From Clostridia bacterium (GTDB taxonomy: Bacteria; Bacillota_A; Clostridia; Oscillospirales; CAG-272), in assembly GCA_017632155.1 (NCBI GenBank), contig JAGBRZ010000105.1, positions 1 through 27,342 on the forward strand: DNA of 27,342 bases. Direction: 5' to 3'. The position numbers were made by a program, and so were the translations under genes. Every line of letters begins with the position of its first letter. The first letter of the stretch is position 1. Under the pieces are notes generated by a model, which made no database searches, had not been told where the DNA came from, and saw nothing but the letters and a program-made list of their open reading frames with translations. Positions 15,588 through 24,375 of the stretch are shown here, piece after piece.

Positions 15588-16334
15588 TTATAAAATACTG
15601 TCGAGGAACTGCTTGGTTCTGGGATTCTGCGGGTTCGTGAAGATCTCCTCGGGGGTTCCCTCCTCTGCGATCTTGCCGTCACACATAAAGATAACGCGAT
15701 CGGCAACCTCACGGGCAAATCCCATTTCGTGAGTAACAACTACCATAGTCATTCCTTCAAGTGCGAGCTGCTTCATAAGCTCAAGAACCTCGCCGACCAT
15801 CTCGGGGTCAAGCGCGGAGGTGGGCTCGTCGAAGAGCATAACATCAGGCTCCATGCAAAGTGCACGAACGATCGCTATACGCTGCTTCTGACCGCCGGAA
15901 AGCTGGCTGGGATAAGAACTTGCACGGTCTTCAAGTCCAACTCGCTTGAGAAGAGCCATTGCCTTCTCTTCTGCCTCTTCTTTTGTCTTTTTCAAAAGTT
16001 TGATGGGCGCAAGAGTCATATTGCCGAGAACAGTCTTATGCGGAAAAAGATTAAAATGCTGGAATACCATTCCCATCTTTTGTCTGTGGATGTTAATGTC
16101 CACGTTTTTATCAGCAATATCAACTCCGTTGAAAACTATCGAGCCGTCTGTCGGCAATTCAAGAAGGTTGAGAGAACGCAGATATGTGGATTTACCGCTT
16201 CCGGAAGGGCCGATGATAACCACCACCTCACCGCGCTTGATCTGAAGATTTACGTCATCAAGAGCCTTGATCTCTTCGCCTTTATAATACTTTTTCAGCC
16301 CGAGAGTTTCGATGATAACAGAATTATCTTTCAT
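15588..16334 (-). CDS. Polar amino-acid ABC transporter, ATP-binding protein (GlnQ/ArtP-type)
   Basis: The 248-residue ATPase has Walker A GPSGSGKS (42-49), Q-loop [11 protein letters not shown] (typical of the polar amino-acid uptake family), signature LSGGQKQR (145-152), Walker [15 protein letters not shown] (165 onward) and switch H202. It energises import through the permease encoded just upstream. The start is the ATG at 16334: AAAGGAGG lies 10 bases before it, and an in-frame TTG seven codons earlier overlaps that SD. The gene overlaps the end of the permease gene by 11 bases. The substrate is not fixed by the ATPase; the promoter palindrome hints at arginine control. Confidence 0.95.
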   Translation of the reverse strand: MKDNSVIIETLGLKKYYKGEEIKALDDVNLQIKRGEVVVIIGPSGSGKSTYLRSLNLLELPTDGSIVFNGVDIADKNVDINIHRQKMGMVFQHFNLFPHKTVLGNMTLAPIKLLKKTKEEAEEKAMALLKRVGLEDRASSYPSQLSGGQKQRIAIVRALCMEPDVMLFDEPTSALDPEMVGEVLELMKQLALEGMTMVVVTHEMGFAREVADRVIFMCDGKIAEEGTPEEIFTNPQNPRTKQFLDSIL

Positions 16335-17058
16335 TTCTGCGCAACCTCCTTTCAAGAATCTTTACAAGTTCGGTCAGTATAACTACCACAACAAGATAGA
16401 TAAGCGCAACTGCGATAAGAGGCATAAATGCGGAGAAGGTTCTTCCGCGGATAAGCTCGCCCGCCTTTGTAAGGTCCATAATACCAACATAACCCGCAAC
16501 AGATGTTTCCTTGAGCAATACTATAAACTCATTACAAAGAGTGGGAAGAACCGCCTTTATGACCTGCGGAATTATGATATAGATCATAGTCTGAAAATAG
16601 TTAAAGCCGAGCGAACGTCCCGCCTCGAACTGACCGTGATCGATCGACATAATGCCTCCGCGGAAAATTTCCGCAACGTAAGCACCGGAGTTAAGACCAA
16701 AGGCAAATATTGCAATTCCGATACCGTTTCTGGAGCTGGCAAAAATTATGAAATACGAGATAAGAAGCTGAACAACAACAGGCGTGCCTCTGATAACGGT
16801 CAAATACACGTTTGCAAGCGCATTTATTGTCCATTGAGCATAGTATGTAAATCCGCCCTGTCTTTTGTAAACTTCTCTGTTTTTATCAAAAGTAGATCTG
16901 ATGCTTGCAACAATAATACCGATAACAACACCGATGATAAGCGCAAAGAATGTGATTATCAAAGTGTTCTTAAGACCGTCAACAAGCCATTTCCACATAT
17001 TGCCGTCAACGAAGTTCAATATGAATTCGTCTTTAAAATCCTGAAAAAATTCTTTCAT
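16324..17058 (-). CDS. Polar amino-acid ABC transporter permease (HisM/GlnP family)
   Basis: The ~244-residue inner-membrane protein has five or so hydrophobic helices and the permease EAA loop at about 145-165 ([20 protein letters not shown]), which contacts the ATPase. [10 protein letters not shown] and [14 protein letters not shown] are typical of this family. I start at the ATG at 17058 (MKEFFQDFK), which follows AGGACTAATAGG. Two in-frame ATGs further upstream would place the N-terminus inside or against a strong hairpin (17086-17111) and lack an SD. The pump is probably a homodimer, since only one permease gene is present. Confidence 0.93.
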   Translation of the reverse strand: MKEFFQDFKDEFILNFVDGNMWKWLVDGLKNTLIITFFALIIGVVIGIIVASIRSTFDKNREVYKRQGGFTYYAQWTINALANVYLTVIRGTPVVVQLLISYFIIFASSRNGIGIAIFAFGLNSGAYVAEIFRGGIMSIDHGQFEAGRSLGFNYFQTMIYIIIPQVIKAVLPTLCNEFIVLLKETSVAGYVGIMDLTKAGELIRGRTFSAFMPLIAVALIYLVVVVILTELVKILERRLRRNER

Positions 17059-17085
17059 CCTATTAGTCCTATTAACGCTAAACAT

Positions 17086-17111
17086 GGGTGCTGCACCTAA
17101 GTGCAACACCC
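17086..17111 (-). terminator. Intercistronic hairpin between binding-protein and permease genes
   Basis: GGGTGTTGCAC and GTGCAGCACCC pair over 11 positions with one wobble and a 4-base loop on the minus strand. It starts about 19 bases after the binding-protein stop and has no T-tract. It more likely stabilises the upstream mRNA or attenuates read-through than terminates fully, which would raise binding protein relative to permease and ATPase. Confidence 0.65.
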
Positions 17112-17129
17112 GGTTATAGCTTTTATAAA

Positions 17130-17966
17130 TCAGTTTCCGCTGGGAATGTACTTCTCAATGATCTTACCGATGGTTCCGTCCTCGGTGAGCTCTGCAAGAG
17201 CCTTGTTGATCTGTTCGAGAAGCTCGGTGTTTTCCTTTGCTACGCAGATAGCATAGTCCTCGATAGCGTACTCGTTGTCACCTTCGAGAATGTGGATGCC
17301 CTGGTTAGCAGCAACGAAGGACTTAGCGGGCTCGTTATCAATGATAACGCAGTCAACCTTGCCGGACTTGAGAGCCTCAACAGCCTCTGCGCCGCTCTTG
17401 TAACGAACAACGCGGTCGGTGGTGATGGTGCCATCCTCGGTTACGTCGCAAAGACCCCAACCGGTAACGTCGCTGGAGCAGTAGATATCACCGGTGGTAT
17501 CCTGCTGAACGCCAACCTTGATATCGGGATTCTGAAGAGATACGGGATCGCCGTTCTCGTCGAATACGAAGATGGAATCAAGAGAAGTGATAGCGGAGCC
17601 GTCAGCTACGATGATAACCTGAATACCGGTTGCATAGGTAGTGGAGAAGTTTACGCTTTCAAGACGCTTCTCGGTAACGGTCATACCTGCCATACCGAAG
17701 TCATACTTGCCTTCCTGAACACCGCCGATGATTGCGCCGAAATCAACGTCTGCAATCTCAAGCTTCTTGCCGAGCTTTTCAGCAATTGCCTGTGCGATCT
17801 CAACGTCAATACCTGCGAAGCTGTCGCCTTCCTTGAACTCATAGGGAGGGAATGCAGCATTGGTTGCCATAACGAGTGTGTCACCCTTCTTTTCACAAGA
17901 AGCAAATGCGATCATTGCGCCGCAGATCATAACGAGAGCAAGCGCGAGAGAAATAATCTTTTTCAT
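17130..17966 (-). CDS. Polar amino-acid ABC transporter substrate-binding lipoprotein
   Basis: The 278-residue precursor has a signal peptide ending in the lipobox AFASC (Cys 24), so it should be lipid-anchored outside the membrane. The mature part is a family 3 solute-binding protein (SBP_bac_3): LVMATNAAFPPYEF, FAGIDVEIAQAIAEKLGKKLEI, GKYDFGMAGMTVTEKR, and the later VIIDNEPAKSFV. The FPPYEF and MTVT segments line the amino-acid pocket in such proteins. One insertion (SLDSIFVFDENGDPVSLQNPD) is longer than usual in the hinge region. AAAGGA precedes the ATG. It is the first gene of the importer operon. Arginine, lysine, histidine or glutamine are all possible ligands. Confidence 0.95.
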   Translation of the reverse strand: MKKIISLALALVMICGAMIAFASCEKKGDTLVMATNAAFPPYEFKEGDSFAGIDVEIAQAIAEKLGKKLEIADVDFGAIIGGVQEGKYDFGMAGMTVTEKRLESVNFSTTYATGIQVIIVADGSAITSLDSIFVFDENGDPVSLQNPDIKVGVQQDTTGDIYCSSDVTGWGLCDVTEDGTITTDRVVRYKSGAEAVEALKSGKVDCVIIDNEPAKSFVAANQGIHILEGDNEYAIEDYAICVAKENTELLEQINKALAELTEDGTIGKIIEKYIPSGN

Positions 17967-18006
17967 AATAATTAATTCCTTTCAAAAATGTGTTTAAAGA
18001 TTATGC

Positions 18007-18034
18007 TTGCATATTATACTGCATATTTATGCAA
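18007..18034 (-). promoter_or_regulatory. ArgR-box-like palindrome over the ABC transporter promoter
   Basis: The 28-base element has symmetric ends TTGCAT/ATGCAA. Inside is the 14-base near-palindrome TGCATATTTATGCA (18020-18033) and an adjoining half-like TGCATATTATACTGCA. The pattern matches the AT-centred TGCATA-TATGCA form seen for ArgR/AhrC operators. It covers the -10 and the spacer of the promoter, so a bound dimer or hexamer would block transcription. That ArgR is the regulator is inferred. Confidence 0.5.
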
Positions 18035-18041
18035 ATGTCAA
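18013..18041 (-). promoter_or_regulatory. Consensus sigma-A promoter of the amino-acid ABC transporter operon
   Basis: TTGACA, exactly 17 bases, then TATAAT on the minus strand, about 45 bases before the binding-protein ATG. Confidence 0.88.
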
Positions 18042-18105
18042 GCCTTTTTTCAAATTTAGTTGAAACTTTTCCAGTAATATTTGAATATTTATTCCATCAT
18101 TCATC

Positions 18106-18136
18106 AAAAAATGCGCGGAGCCGACGGCTCCGCGCA
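18106..18136 (-). terminator. Rho-independent terminator of uvrA
   Basis: TGCGCGGAGCC (18112-18122) pairs perfectly with GGCTCCGCGCA (18126-18136) across a 3-base loop. Six T residues follow on the minus strand. It begins 5 bases after the uvrA stop. Confidence 0.93.
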
Positions 18137-18141
18137 AGATA

Positions 18142-20976
18142 TTACATATTAAGTGATGCTTTGAGGAATTTGCCCGTGTAGGATCGTTCGCACCTTGCAA
18201 CCTCCTCGGGCGTGCCGGTTGCAACGATCGTGCCTCCGCCTTCGCCGCCCTCGGGGCCGAGATCGATGATGTAGTCGGCGCACTTGATGACCTCGGGGTT
18301 GTGCTCGATGACGAGAACGGTGTTGCCCGCGTCAACGAGGCGCGAGAGCACGCCGAGAAGACGGGATACGTCATCGGTGTGCAGACCCGTGGTCGGCTCA
18401 TCGAGAATGTACATTGTTTTTCCCGTGCCGCGTTTTGCAAGCTCGGTGGCAAGCTTGACTCTCTGCGCTTCACCGCCGGAAATCGTTGTCGAAGACTGAC
18501 CGATCTTGATGTAACCGAGTCCGACGTCGCAAAGTGTTTGGAGATACTTGCGGATCTTTGGAATGCTGTCGAAGAAAACAAGTCCTTCCTCAGCGGTCAT
18601 TTCGAGGACCTCGAAAATATTCTTTCCTTTATATTTAACTTCAAGCGTATCGCGGTTATATTTCTGTCCCTTGCAGACGTCGCAGGTAACGTAAACGTCG
18701 GGCAGGAAGTGCATCTCGATGCATCTTACGCCGTCGCCGCCGCAAGCCTCGCATCTGCCGCCCTTGACGTTGAAGGAGAATCTGCCGGGGCCGTAACCTC
18801 GTGCAATAGCATCCTGAGTTTTCGCAAAGAGAGTGCGTATCTCGTTGAAAAGGCCCGTATATGTTGCGGGATTGGAACGCGGAGTGCGTCCGATGGGGCT
18901 TTGGTCGATATCGATAACCTTATCAAGGTGCTCAATGCCCTCGACCGAAATATGCTTGCCCGCCTTTCTGCGCGCGCCGTTGAGCTTGGTCAGAAGTACG
19001 GGGTCGATAACTCCGTTAACGAGCGAGGACTTGCCCGAACCCGAAACACCTGTTACGCAAACAAAACATCCAAGAGGAATATCAACATCAACCTTTTTAA
19101 GATTATTGACCTCTGCACCGCGCACCTTCAGGAAATTGCCGTTTCCGGGGCGGCGTGTTTCGGGCACGGGAATCATCTTTCTTCCCGAAAGATATGCGCC
19201 CGTGAGCGAATTTTCATTCTTCATGACCTCTTTGGGAGTGCCTGCGGCGACTACCTGTCCGCCGTGTACGCCTGCACCGGGACCGATATCTACAAGGAAG
19301 TCGGCGCGGCGCATCATTTCCTCGTCATGCTCAACCACAAGAACCGTGTTTCCGAGGTCGCGCAGACGGCAAAGGGTGTTGATGAGTCTTTCGCTGTCGC
19401 GCTGATGCAGACCGATGCTCGGCTCGTCAAGAACGTAAAGTACTCCGACGAGGGATGAGCCGATCTGAGTTGCAAGTCTGATTCTCTGCGCTTCTCCGCC
19501 CGAGAGAGTACCCGCGCGGCGCGAGAGTGTAAGGTAATCGAGTCCGACGCTTTCGAGGAATGAAAGTCGCGCGCGGATCTCCTTGAGGACTTCTTTTACT
19601 ATCTTTTCCTCGCTCGGAGTGAGCTTGAGCGTATCGCTCGACATAAGCTTGAGCGCGTTGCTGACGGAAAGGTTACAGAATTCGTCGATGGCAAGTCCGC
19701 CGACGGTGACGGAAAGAGCCATTTCGTTAAGTCTTCTGCCGCCGCATTTCTGGCAAGGGATTTCCTCGATAAATTCTTCGTAGTATGCTTCCGCACCGCC
19801 GTACTGCATTCTCTGTTCGATTATCGGGATGATTCCCTCGAACTTTGCATCGCGGAGGTGACCTTCTTTGCCGAAATAGCGAGTGACACGGAATTTTTCG
19901 TTGCCCGTTCCGTAAAGAAGAATGTTCATCTGCTCCTCGGTGTATTCCGAAAGGGGTGTGTTAAGGTCAAATCCGTACTTCTCTGCTACCGCAAGGACAA
20001 GCGGGCCGTTCCAGCTTTCCTCAACGAGAGTCTTGAAGCCGTTGACCTGAATTGCACCCTCGGCAAGAGAGAGCGAAAGATCGGGGATGATCTTTTCGGG
20101 AGAGATACGGCGCGTCACGCCGAGACCCGCACAATCGGGACACGCGCCCTGAGGATTATTGAAGGAGAACATACGTGGCTCAAGGTCGCCAAAGGAGATT
20201 CCGTGCTCCTCGCAGGCGTAGGCTTGCGAGAATTCAAGTTCTTCGGGTTCGCCCTCTCGGGGTACGGTAACAATAAGAAGTCTGCCCTCGGCAAGCGAAA
20301 GCGCGGTTTCAACGGAGTCCGCAAGACGTGATCGGATACCCTCGCGCATAACGAGTCGGTCAACGACGACCTCAATCGAGTGGCGAAGGTTCTTGTCAAG
20401 CTTGATCTCCTCATCAAGGTCATAGAGGCTGCCGTCGATGCGGACACGGGTGTATCCCGAGCGTTTGGCGTCGGCAAGCACTTTTTCGTGCATACCTTTT
20501 TTTGCTCTTACAACGGGGGAAAGCACCATAAATCGCTCGCCTTCGGGTAGCGTTTCGATCTTTTCGATGATCTGGTCAACCGTCTGACGGCGGATCTCCT
20601 TGCCGCAGATGGGGCAATGCGGGACGCCGATTCGCGCGTAAAGCAGACGGAGGTAGTCGTAAATTTCGGTGACCGTACCGACCGTCGAGCGCGGGTTTTT
20701 GGACGTTGTTTTTTGGTCGATGGAAATTGCGGGCGAGAGTCCTTCGATCATATCAACGTCGGGTTTATCAAGCTGACCGAGGAACTGACGCGCGTAGGAC
20801 GAGAGCGACTCGACGAAGCGTCGGTGGCCCTCGGCGTATATTGTATCGAATGCAAGAGATGATTTGCCCGAGCCCGAAAGCCCCGTCAGCACGACGAGCT
20901 TATCACGCGGGATCGTGACGTCAACGTTTTTCAGATTGTGTACTCTTGCGCCTTTGATTATCAAGTTTTGTGACAT
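18142..20976 (-). CDS. uvrA: UvrABC system protein A
   Basis: At 944 residues this is full-length UvrA, the damage-sensing ATPase of nucleotide excision repair. Two ABC modules are visible: Walker [10 protein letters not shown] at about 32-40 and GVSGSGKSS near 640, each followed by an LSGGEAQR or ISGGEAQR signature and an LDEP(S/T) Walker B. A Zn-binding insertion shows CEEHG...[13 protein letters not shown], where the first pair is CxxH rather than the usual CxxC. A second Zn module is [27 protein letters not shown] near 740. AAGGA lies before the ATG. uvrA is the last gene of the uvrB-orf-uvrA unit, 9 bases after the small membrane protein gene. Confidence 0.98.
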   Translation of the reverse strand: MSQNLIIKGARVHNLKNVDVTIPRDKLVVLTGLSGSGKSSLAFDTIYAEGHRRFVESLSSYARQFLGQLDKPDVDMIEGLSPAISIDQKTTSKNPRSTVGTVTEIYDYLRLLYARIGVPHCPICGKEIRRQTVDQIIEKIETLPEGERFMVLSPVVRAKKGMHEKVLADAKRSGYTRVRIDGSLYDLDEEIKLDKNLRHSIEVVVDRLVMREGIRSRLADSVETALSLAEGRLLIVTVPREGEPEELEFSQAYACEEHGISFGDLEPRMFSFNNPQGACPDCAGLGVTRRISPEKIIPDLSLSLAEGAIQVNGFKTLVEESWNGPLVLAVAEKYGFDLNTPLSEYTEEQMNILLYGTGNEKFRVTRYFGKEGHLRDAKFEGIIPIIEQRMQYGGAEAYYEEFIEEIPCQKCGGRRLNEMALSVTVGGLAIDEFCNLSVSNALKLMSSDTLKLTPSEEKIVKEVLKEIRARLSFLESVGLDYLTLSRRAGTLSGGEAQRIRLATQIGSSLVGVLYVLDEPSIGLHQRDSERLINTLCRLRDLGNTVLVVEHDEEMMRRADFLVDIGPGAGVHGGQVVAAGTPKEVMKNENSLTGAYLSGRKMIPVPETRRPGNGNFLKVRGAEVNNLKKVDVDIPLGCFVCVTGVSGSGKSSLVNGVIDPVLLTKLNGARRKAGKHISVEGIEHLDKVIDIDQSPIGRTPRSNPATYTGLFNEIRTLFAKTQDAIARGYGPGRFSFNVKGGRCEACGGDGVRCIEMHFLPDVYVTCDVCKGQKYNRDTLEVKYKGKNIFEVLEMTAEEGLVFFDSIPKIRKYLQTLCDVGLGYIKIGQSSTTISGGEAQRVKLATELAKRGTGKTMYILDEPTTGLHTDDVSRLLGVLSRLVDAGNTVLVIEHNPEVIKCADYIIDLGPEGGEGGGTIVATGTPEEVARCERSYTGKFLKASLNM

Positions 20977-20985
20977 TGTAATTCC

Positions 20986-21513
20986 TTAATTTATATTGTA
21001 TTTTTCTATTTCCTTATCTATTGCATTAAACGCCGTAATTATGTTAGTTCCTCTATATACTTCAATTTCATACACACCTGCTTGCACGCCGGGAAGAACT
21101 GCTCCGGGCTTAATTGAAAAACCTTCGTTTAACAGATAATAGTATTTACCCATATCTGTGTGCACACAAATTCCGTAAACAACCGAAGTTTGGTTATCAG
21201 CGGCAGAAATGTAATTGTACTTATAACAATGTATTTCTTTTGTTTCAGTTTCATAGCTTTCAAGAGAATTTAACATATTTAACACTTTTGTGTCACGTGA
21301 ACTAAAAGCCACAAAGAAAGCTATGCACCATACAAATAAAGCAAAGAAAACCAATGAGAACAGCCATATTAAAGATTCAGCAACAGCACCTAAAACTGCA
21401 ATAAGGAGACCTGCGGCAAGGAATACAAGTCCCGATTTAAGCAGTTTCACATCATTTTTCAATGAATTGCTTATTAAATTGATCTTATTCTCGTATATTT
21501 CTTTTTCAGTCAT
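20986..21513 (-). CDS. Hypothetical two-TM membrane protein inside the uvrB-uvrA operon
   Basis: The ~175-residue protein has a charged N-terminus ([10 protein letters not shown]), two adjacent hydrophobic helices at about 27-43 ([17 protein letters not shown]) and 46-68, and a C-terminal ~100-residue soluble domain ([36 protein letters not shown]) that could be a small beta-rich domain. I do not recognise the family. The start is the ATG at 21513, one base after the uvrB stop; its GGAGG lies in the last uvrB codons. A longer reading from an ATG five codons upstream would overlap that SD. The gene is visibly more AT-rich than uvrA and uvrB, suggesting later insertion. No repair function can be claimed. 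Confidence 0.8.
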   Translation of the reverse strand: MTEKEIYENKINLISNSLKNDVKLLKSGLVFLAAGLLIAVLGAVAESLIWLFSLVFFALFVWCIAFFVAFSSRDTKVLNMLNSLESYETETKEIHCYKYNYISAADNQTSVVYGICVHTDMGKYYYLLNEGFSIKPGAVLPGVQAGVYEIEVYRGTNIITAFNAIDKEIEKYNIN

Positions 21514-21514
21514 A

Positions 21515-23509
21515 TTACTTTCCTCCATCTTCTCTCAATGCTCGGATCTTGTCTCGCAGGTAGGCGGCGAGTTCGAAATCAAGGCGGCGGGCGGCGTCTT
21601 TCATTTCGACGGTCAGCTTCTCGATCATAGCCTCTCGGTCGTGCTTTGAAAGCTTCTTTTCGGGCTGTTTCTTCTGCTTTTCGTCCTTGCCGCCGGGAAG
21701 CGCGATCTCGATTAGGTCGCCGACCTTCTTTTCAACCGAGCGCGGGATGATACCGTGTGCTTCATTGTACTCCTGCTGCACCTTGCGGCGTCGGTTAGTC
21801 TCGGCTATGGCACTGCGCATAGCCTTGGTCACCTCGTCACCGTACATTATTACCTTACCGTTTACGTTTCGCGCGGCTCGTCCTATCGTCTGTATCAGCG
21901 AGGTCTCGGAGCGCAGGAAGCCCGTTTTGTCGGCATCGAGGATGGCAACGAGGGATACCTCCGGGATGTCAAGACCTTCGCGCAAAAGGTTGATTCCTAC
22001 AAGTACATCAAAATTTCCGAGTCGGAGGTCGCGGATGATCTCGGTTCGCTCCATAGTTTCGACCTCATGATGAAGATAACGAACCCTAACCCCATTGCTT
22101 GCAAGGTAATCGGTCAGATCCTCTGCCATTTTGCGGGTAAGAGTTGTAACAAGGCTTCGCTCGTTGCGTGCGGCACGTATCTTGACCTCGCCGAGGAGAT
22201 CGTCGACCTGATGCTCGATAGGTCTTACCTCAATTTCTGGATCGATAAGTCCCGTGGGACGTATGAGCTGTTCGCTGACGCGCTCGGAATGCTCGCGCTC
22301 GTAGTCGCCCGGTGTCGCACTGACGAAGACGGCTTGATTGATCTTTTCCTCGAACTCGTTGAAGTAAAGCGGACGGTTATCGTATGCCGATGGCAGACGG
22401 AAGCCGAAATCGACAAGATTTCTCTTTCTTGCTGTATCGCCGCCGCTCATTCCGTTTACCTGCGGGAGAGTTACGTGCGACTCGTCGACAAAAAGGAGAA
22501 AGTCCTTGGGGAAATAATCAAGGAGCGTATAAGGAGTCGATCCGGGTTCTCTGCCCGCGAGGACGCGTGAATAGTTTTCAACGCCCGAGCAGAAGCCGAT
22601 CTCGCGGAGCATTTCAAGGTCATATTTCGTGCGCTCGGAGATGCGTTGTGCCTCGAGATACTTATGATTCGATTCAAAAAATTCAACGCGCTCCTTCATC
22701 TCGCGTTCGATCTCGGCGAGTGCCTTTTCGCGCTTGTCGTCGGAAACGGCATAGTGCGTTGCGGGGTAGATCGCGGCATATGACAGGCGGCGGACAAGCT
22801 CGCCCGTGACCACGTTGATCTCGGAAACGCGCTCGATCATATCGCCGAAAAACTCAACGCGCAGAGCCTTATCGTTGCCCGACGCGGGAATGACCTCGAC
22901 TGTATCGCCGCGGACTCGGAAAGAATCACGCGCGGGGGACATATCGTTGCGCGTATAGCTGATGGCAATAAGGCGTTTTATAAAATCGTTCCGCTCCATC
23001 TCCATATCGGGACGGACGGCGAGAACGAGCTCGGAATACTCAGAGGGATCACCGAGGGAATAGATGCAGGAAACACTGGCAACGATGATGACGTCGCGGC
23101 GCTCAAAGAGAGCCGAGGTCGCGCTGTGGCGCAGACGGTCGATCTCATCGTTGACGAGGGCGTCCTTTTCGATATACATATCCTTGCCGGGAATGTAGGC
23201 TTCCGGCTGATAGTAATCATAATACGAAACAAAGTATTCAACGGCGTTTTCGGGGAAGAATTGGCGGAACTCGGTGCAAAGCTGTGCCGCGAGGGTCTTA
23301 TTATGAGCCAGAACGAGCGTCGGGCGGTTCATTCTTGCGATGACGTTCGCCATCGTGAAAGTCTTACCCGAGCCGGTAACGCCGAGCAGAGTTTGCATGT
23401 GCTCGCCTTTTTCGAGTCCTTCAACTATACTTTCGATCGCCGCAGGCTGGTCGCCCGTGGGCGCAAAATCGCTGTGGAGCTTAAACACCCCCTCAAGCTT
23501 TCTGCTCAT
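21515..23509 (-). CDS. uvrB: UvrABC system protein B
   Basis: The ~664-residue helicase-like protein receives damaged DNA from UvrA and recruits UvrC. It has Walker A GVTGSGKT at about 43-50, the [10 protein letters not shown] beta-hairpin that clamps DNA, the DESH box ([11 protein letters not shown]), helicase motifs ending [16 protein letters not shown] and QTIGRAARN, and a C-terminal UVR domain ([28 protein letters not shown]). I use the ATG at 23509 (MSRKLEGVF); AAGGGAAGTGAAGAA provides its SD. An in-frame TTG six codons earlier is inside that SD. uvrC is not in the window. Confidence 0.98.
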   Translation of the reverse strand: MSRKLEGVFKLHSDFAPTGDQPAAIESIVEGLEKGEHMQTLLGVTGSGKTFTMANVIARMNRPTLVLAHNKTLAAQLCTEFRQFFPENAVEYFVSYYDYYQPEAYIPGKDMYIEKDALVNDEIDRLRHSATSALFERRDVIIVASVSCIYSLGDPSEYSELVLAVRPDMEMERNDFIKRLIAISYTRNDMSPARDSFRVRGDTVEVIPASGNDKALRVEFFGDMIERVSEINVVTGELVRRLSYAAIYPATHYAVSDDKREKALAEIEREMKERVEFFESNHKYLEAQRISERTKYDLEMLREIGFCSGVENYSRVLAGREPGSTPYTLLDYFPKDFLLFVDESHVTLPQVNGMSGGDTARKRNLVDFGFRLPSAYDNRPLYFNEFEEKINQAVFVSATPGDYEREHSERVSEQLIRPTGLIDPEIEVRPIEHQVDDLLGEVKIRAARNERSLVTTLTRKMAEDLTDYLASNGVRVRYLHHEVETMERTEIIRDLRLGNFDVLVGINLLREGLDIPEVSLVAILDADKTGFLRSETSLIQTIGRAARNVNGKVIMYGDEVTKAMRSAIAETNRRRKVQQEYNEAHGIIPRSVEKKVGDLIEIALPGGKDEKQKKQPEKKLSKHDREAMIEKLTVEMKDAARRLDFELAAYLRDKIRALREDGGK

Positions 23510-23541
23510 TTCTTCACTTCCCTTCAAATACAGTTATATAT

Positions 23542-23570
23542 ATTATATCAAAAATAATTTTTAATGTAAA
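23542..23570 (-). promoter_or_regulatory. Sigma-A promoter of the uvrB-orf-uvrA operon
   Basis: TTTACA, 17 bases, TATAAT on the minus strand, about 30 bases before the uvrB ATG. I see no obvious LexA/DinR box (GAAC-4N-GTTC) here. Confidence 0.75.
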
Positions 23571-23581
23571 TGGATTTTAAT

Positions 23582-23616
23582 AAAAAAGTGCCCGAAAATT
23601 TTTGTCATTTTCGGGC
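23582..23616 (-). terminator. Rho-independent terminator of the CYTH gene
   Basis: GCCCGAAAAT (23590-23599) pairs perfectly with ATTTTCGGGC (23607-23616) across a 7-base loop, followed on the minus strand by a short spacer and six T residues. Confidence 0.9.
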
Positions 23617-23634
23617 GTACTTTATTGGTAGATG

Positions 23635-24123
23635 TCAACAATCGGTAGGGATCTTTTTTGCTATCGATGCGTTTTTATATGCCTTTTCCGCCGTGACGTC
23701 GCGAATGATCTTGATAAAATCGGGGAGCGCGACTTTTTCGGATTCATCCTCCATCTCAACCTCGGCAATGGCGCGGTCGCTCCAAAAAGGATAAACGTCG
23801 ACCTCGACAACTCTGCCGTTATGAGGCACGCAATAGCGGGTTTTATACACGGTCATTCGCTCCGGGTCGGCAAGATTCAGAAGCTCTTTATATTCGTCAG
23901 CGGAGATCTCACGCTCGTTTTCGATGCATTTAAGATCGTTTATTCGTTTTTTCTCTGTAAAAATATACTTTGTCACGCCGTCAGTCGTGCGGGCGCGGAC
24001 GCGGGATGTAAAACCGTCATTTGTTTTGAGATAGGTCTGCGCGATCTCACTTTTCGGATACTTTTCGAGAATTTCCAAATCGGGATATTCAATTAAAAAT
24101 TTTCTTTCAATTTCAAAAGCCAT
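23635..24123 (-). CDS. CYTH-domain protein (triphosphate tunnel metalloenzyme family)
   Basis: The 162-residue protein begins MAFEIERKFL, which carries the ExExK signature (E4, E6, K8) of CYTH enzymes. Charged strands that would line the tunnel follow: SRVRARTTDG, YIFTEKKR, ENEREIS, YKTRYCV, EVDVYPFW and AIAEVEMEDE. Family members hydrolyse inorganic triphosphate or thiamine triphosphate, or are class IV adenylate cyclases; short stand-alone bacterial proteins like this are most often triphosphatases, which is inference here. AAAGGAG precedes the ATG. It is monocistronic, with its own -10 and terminator. Confidence 0.92.
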   Translation of the reverse strand: MAFEIERKFLIEYPDLEILEKYPKSEIAQTYLKTNDGFTSRVRARTTDGVTKYIFTEKKRINDLKCIENEREISADEYKELLNLADPERMTVYKTRYCVPHNGRVVEVDVYPFWSDRAIAEVEMEDESEKVALPDFIKIIRDVTAEKAYKNASIAKKIPTDC

Positions 24124-24147
24124 TTTTACTTCTCCTTTTTCATTTTT

Positions 24148-24153
24148 ATTATA
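24148..24153 (-). promoter_or_regulatory. -10 element of the CYTH gene
   Basis: TATAAT preceded by TGTGA lies 25 bases before the ATG. The -35 is poor: TTGCTT is 19 bases away. The call is therefore only moderately secure. Confidence 0.5.
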
Positions 24154-24192
24154 TCACAGTTCATTGAAAATAAAGCAAATATAATAAAATCT

Positions 24193-24336
24193 GTTTTTTC
24201 GGCGGCTTTGCCGACCGAAAAAACACCTTTGAGGCGAGCCAAGCGAGCCCGCGCGCCGAGGGGAGCTGTCAAAATCTTTGATTTTGGCAGCGGCGATAAG
24301 CACGCGTATCAATTGTAAAACGCAGTTTTACAATTG
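24193..24336. repeat. Hairpin cluster / possible structured RNA or dispersed repeat
   Basis: Three hairpins lie in 144 bases without a gene. GTTTTTTCGG...CCGAAAAAAC (24193-24224) encloses an inner CGGC-TTT-GCCG. CTGTCAAAATC-TTT-GATTTTGGCAG spans 24266-24290. CAATTGTAAAAC-GCA-GTTTTACAATTG (24310-24336) is a perfect 12-base stem. Between the first two is a GC-rich stretch with CGAGCC repeated (GGCGAGCCAAGCGAGCCCGC). No coding frame is supported. The GAGGGGAGCTGTC segment recalls dispersed intergenic repeats of gut Clostridia, from memory. Confidence 0.6.
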
Positions 24337-24345
24337 GTTAATTTT

Positions 24346-24375
24346 ATTATATCACGCCATAAGGAACGCCGTCAA
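24346..24375 (-). promoter_or_regulatory. Promoter-like TTGACG-18-TATAAT reading into the hairpin cluster
   Basis: On the minus strand TTGACG, 18 bases, then TATAAT. The -35 overlaps the TGA stop codon of the M50 peptidase gene. It would transcribe the hairpin cluster and perhaps continue into the CYTH gene. Confidence 0.4.

Noticed and set aside
16335..16355. N-terminal extension of the ABC ATPase from an upstream TTG
   Set aside because: The TTG and following codons form the AAAGGAGG ribosome binding site of the ATG at 16334, so they cannot also be coding.
18301..19458. Plus-strand open frame opposite uvrA (385 codons)
   Set aside because: It is entirely antisense to uvrA, has no recognisable domain and no SD; a shadow of uvrA codon use.
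23528..23635. LexA/DinR (SOS) box upstream of uvrB
   Set aside because: No GAAC-4N-GTTC-like inverted repeat was found in the gap; only a sigma-A promoter and the CYTH terminator are seen.
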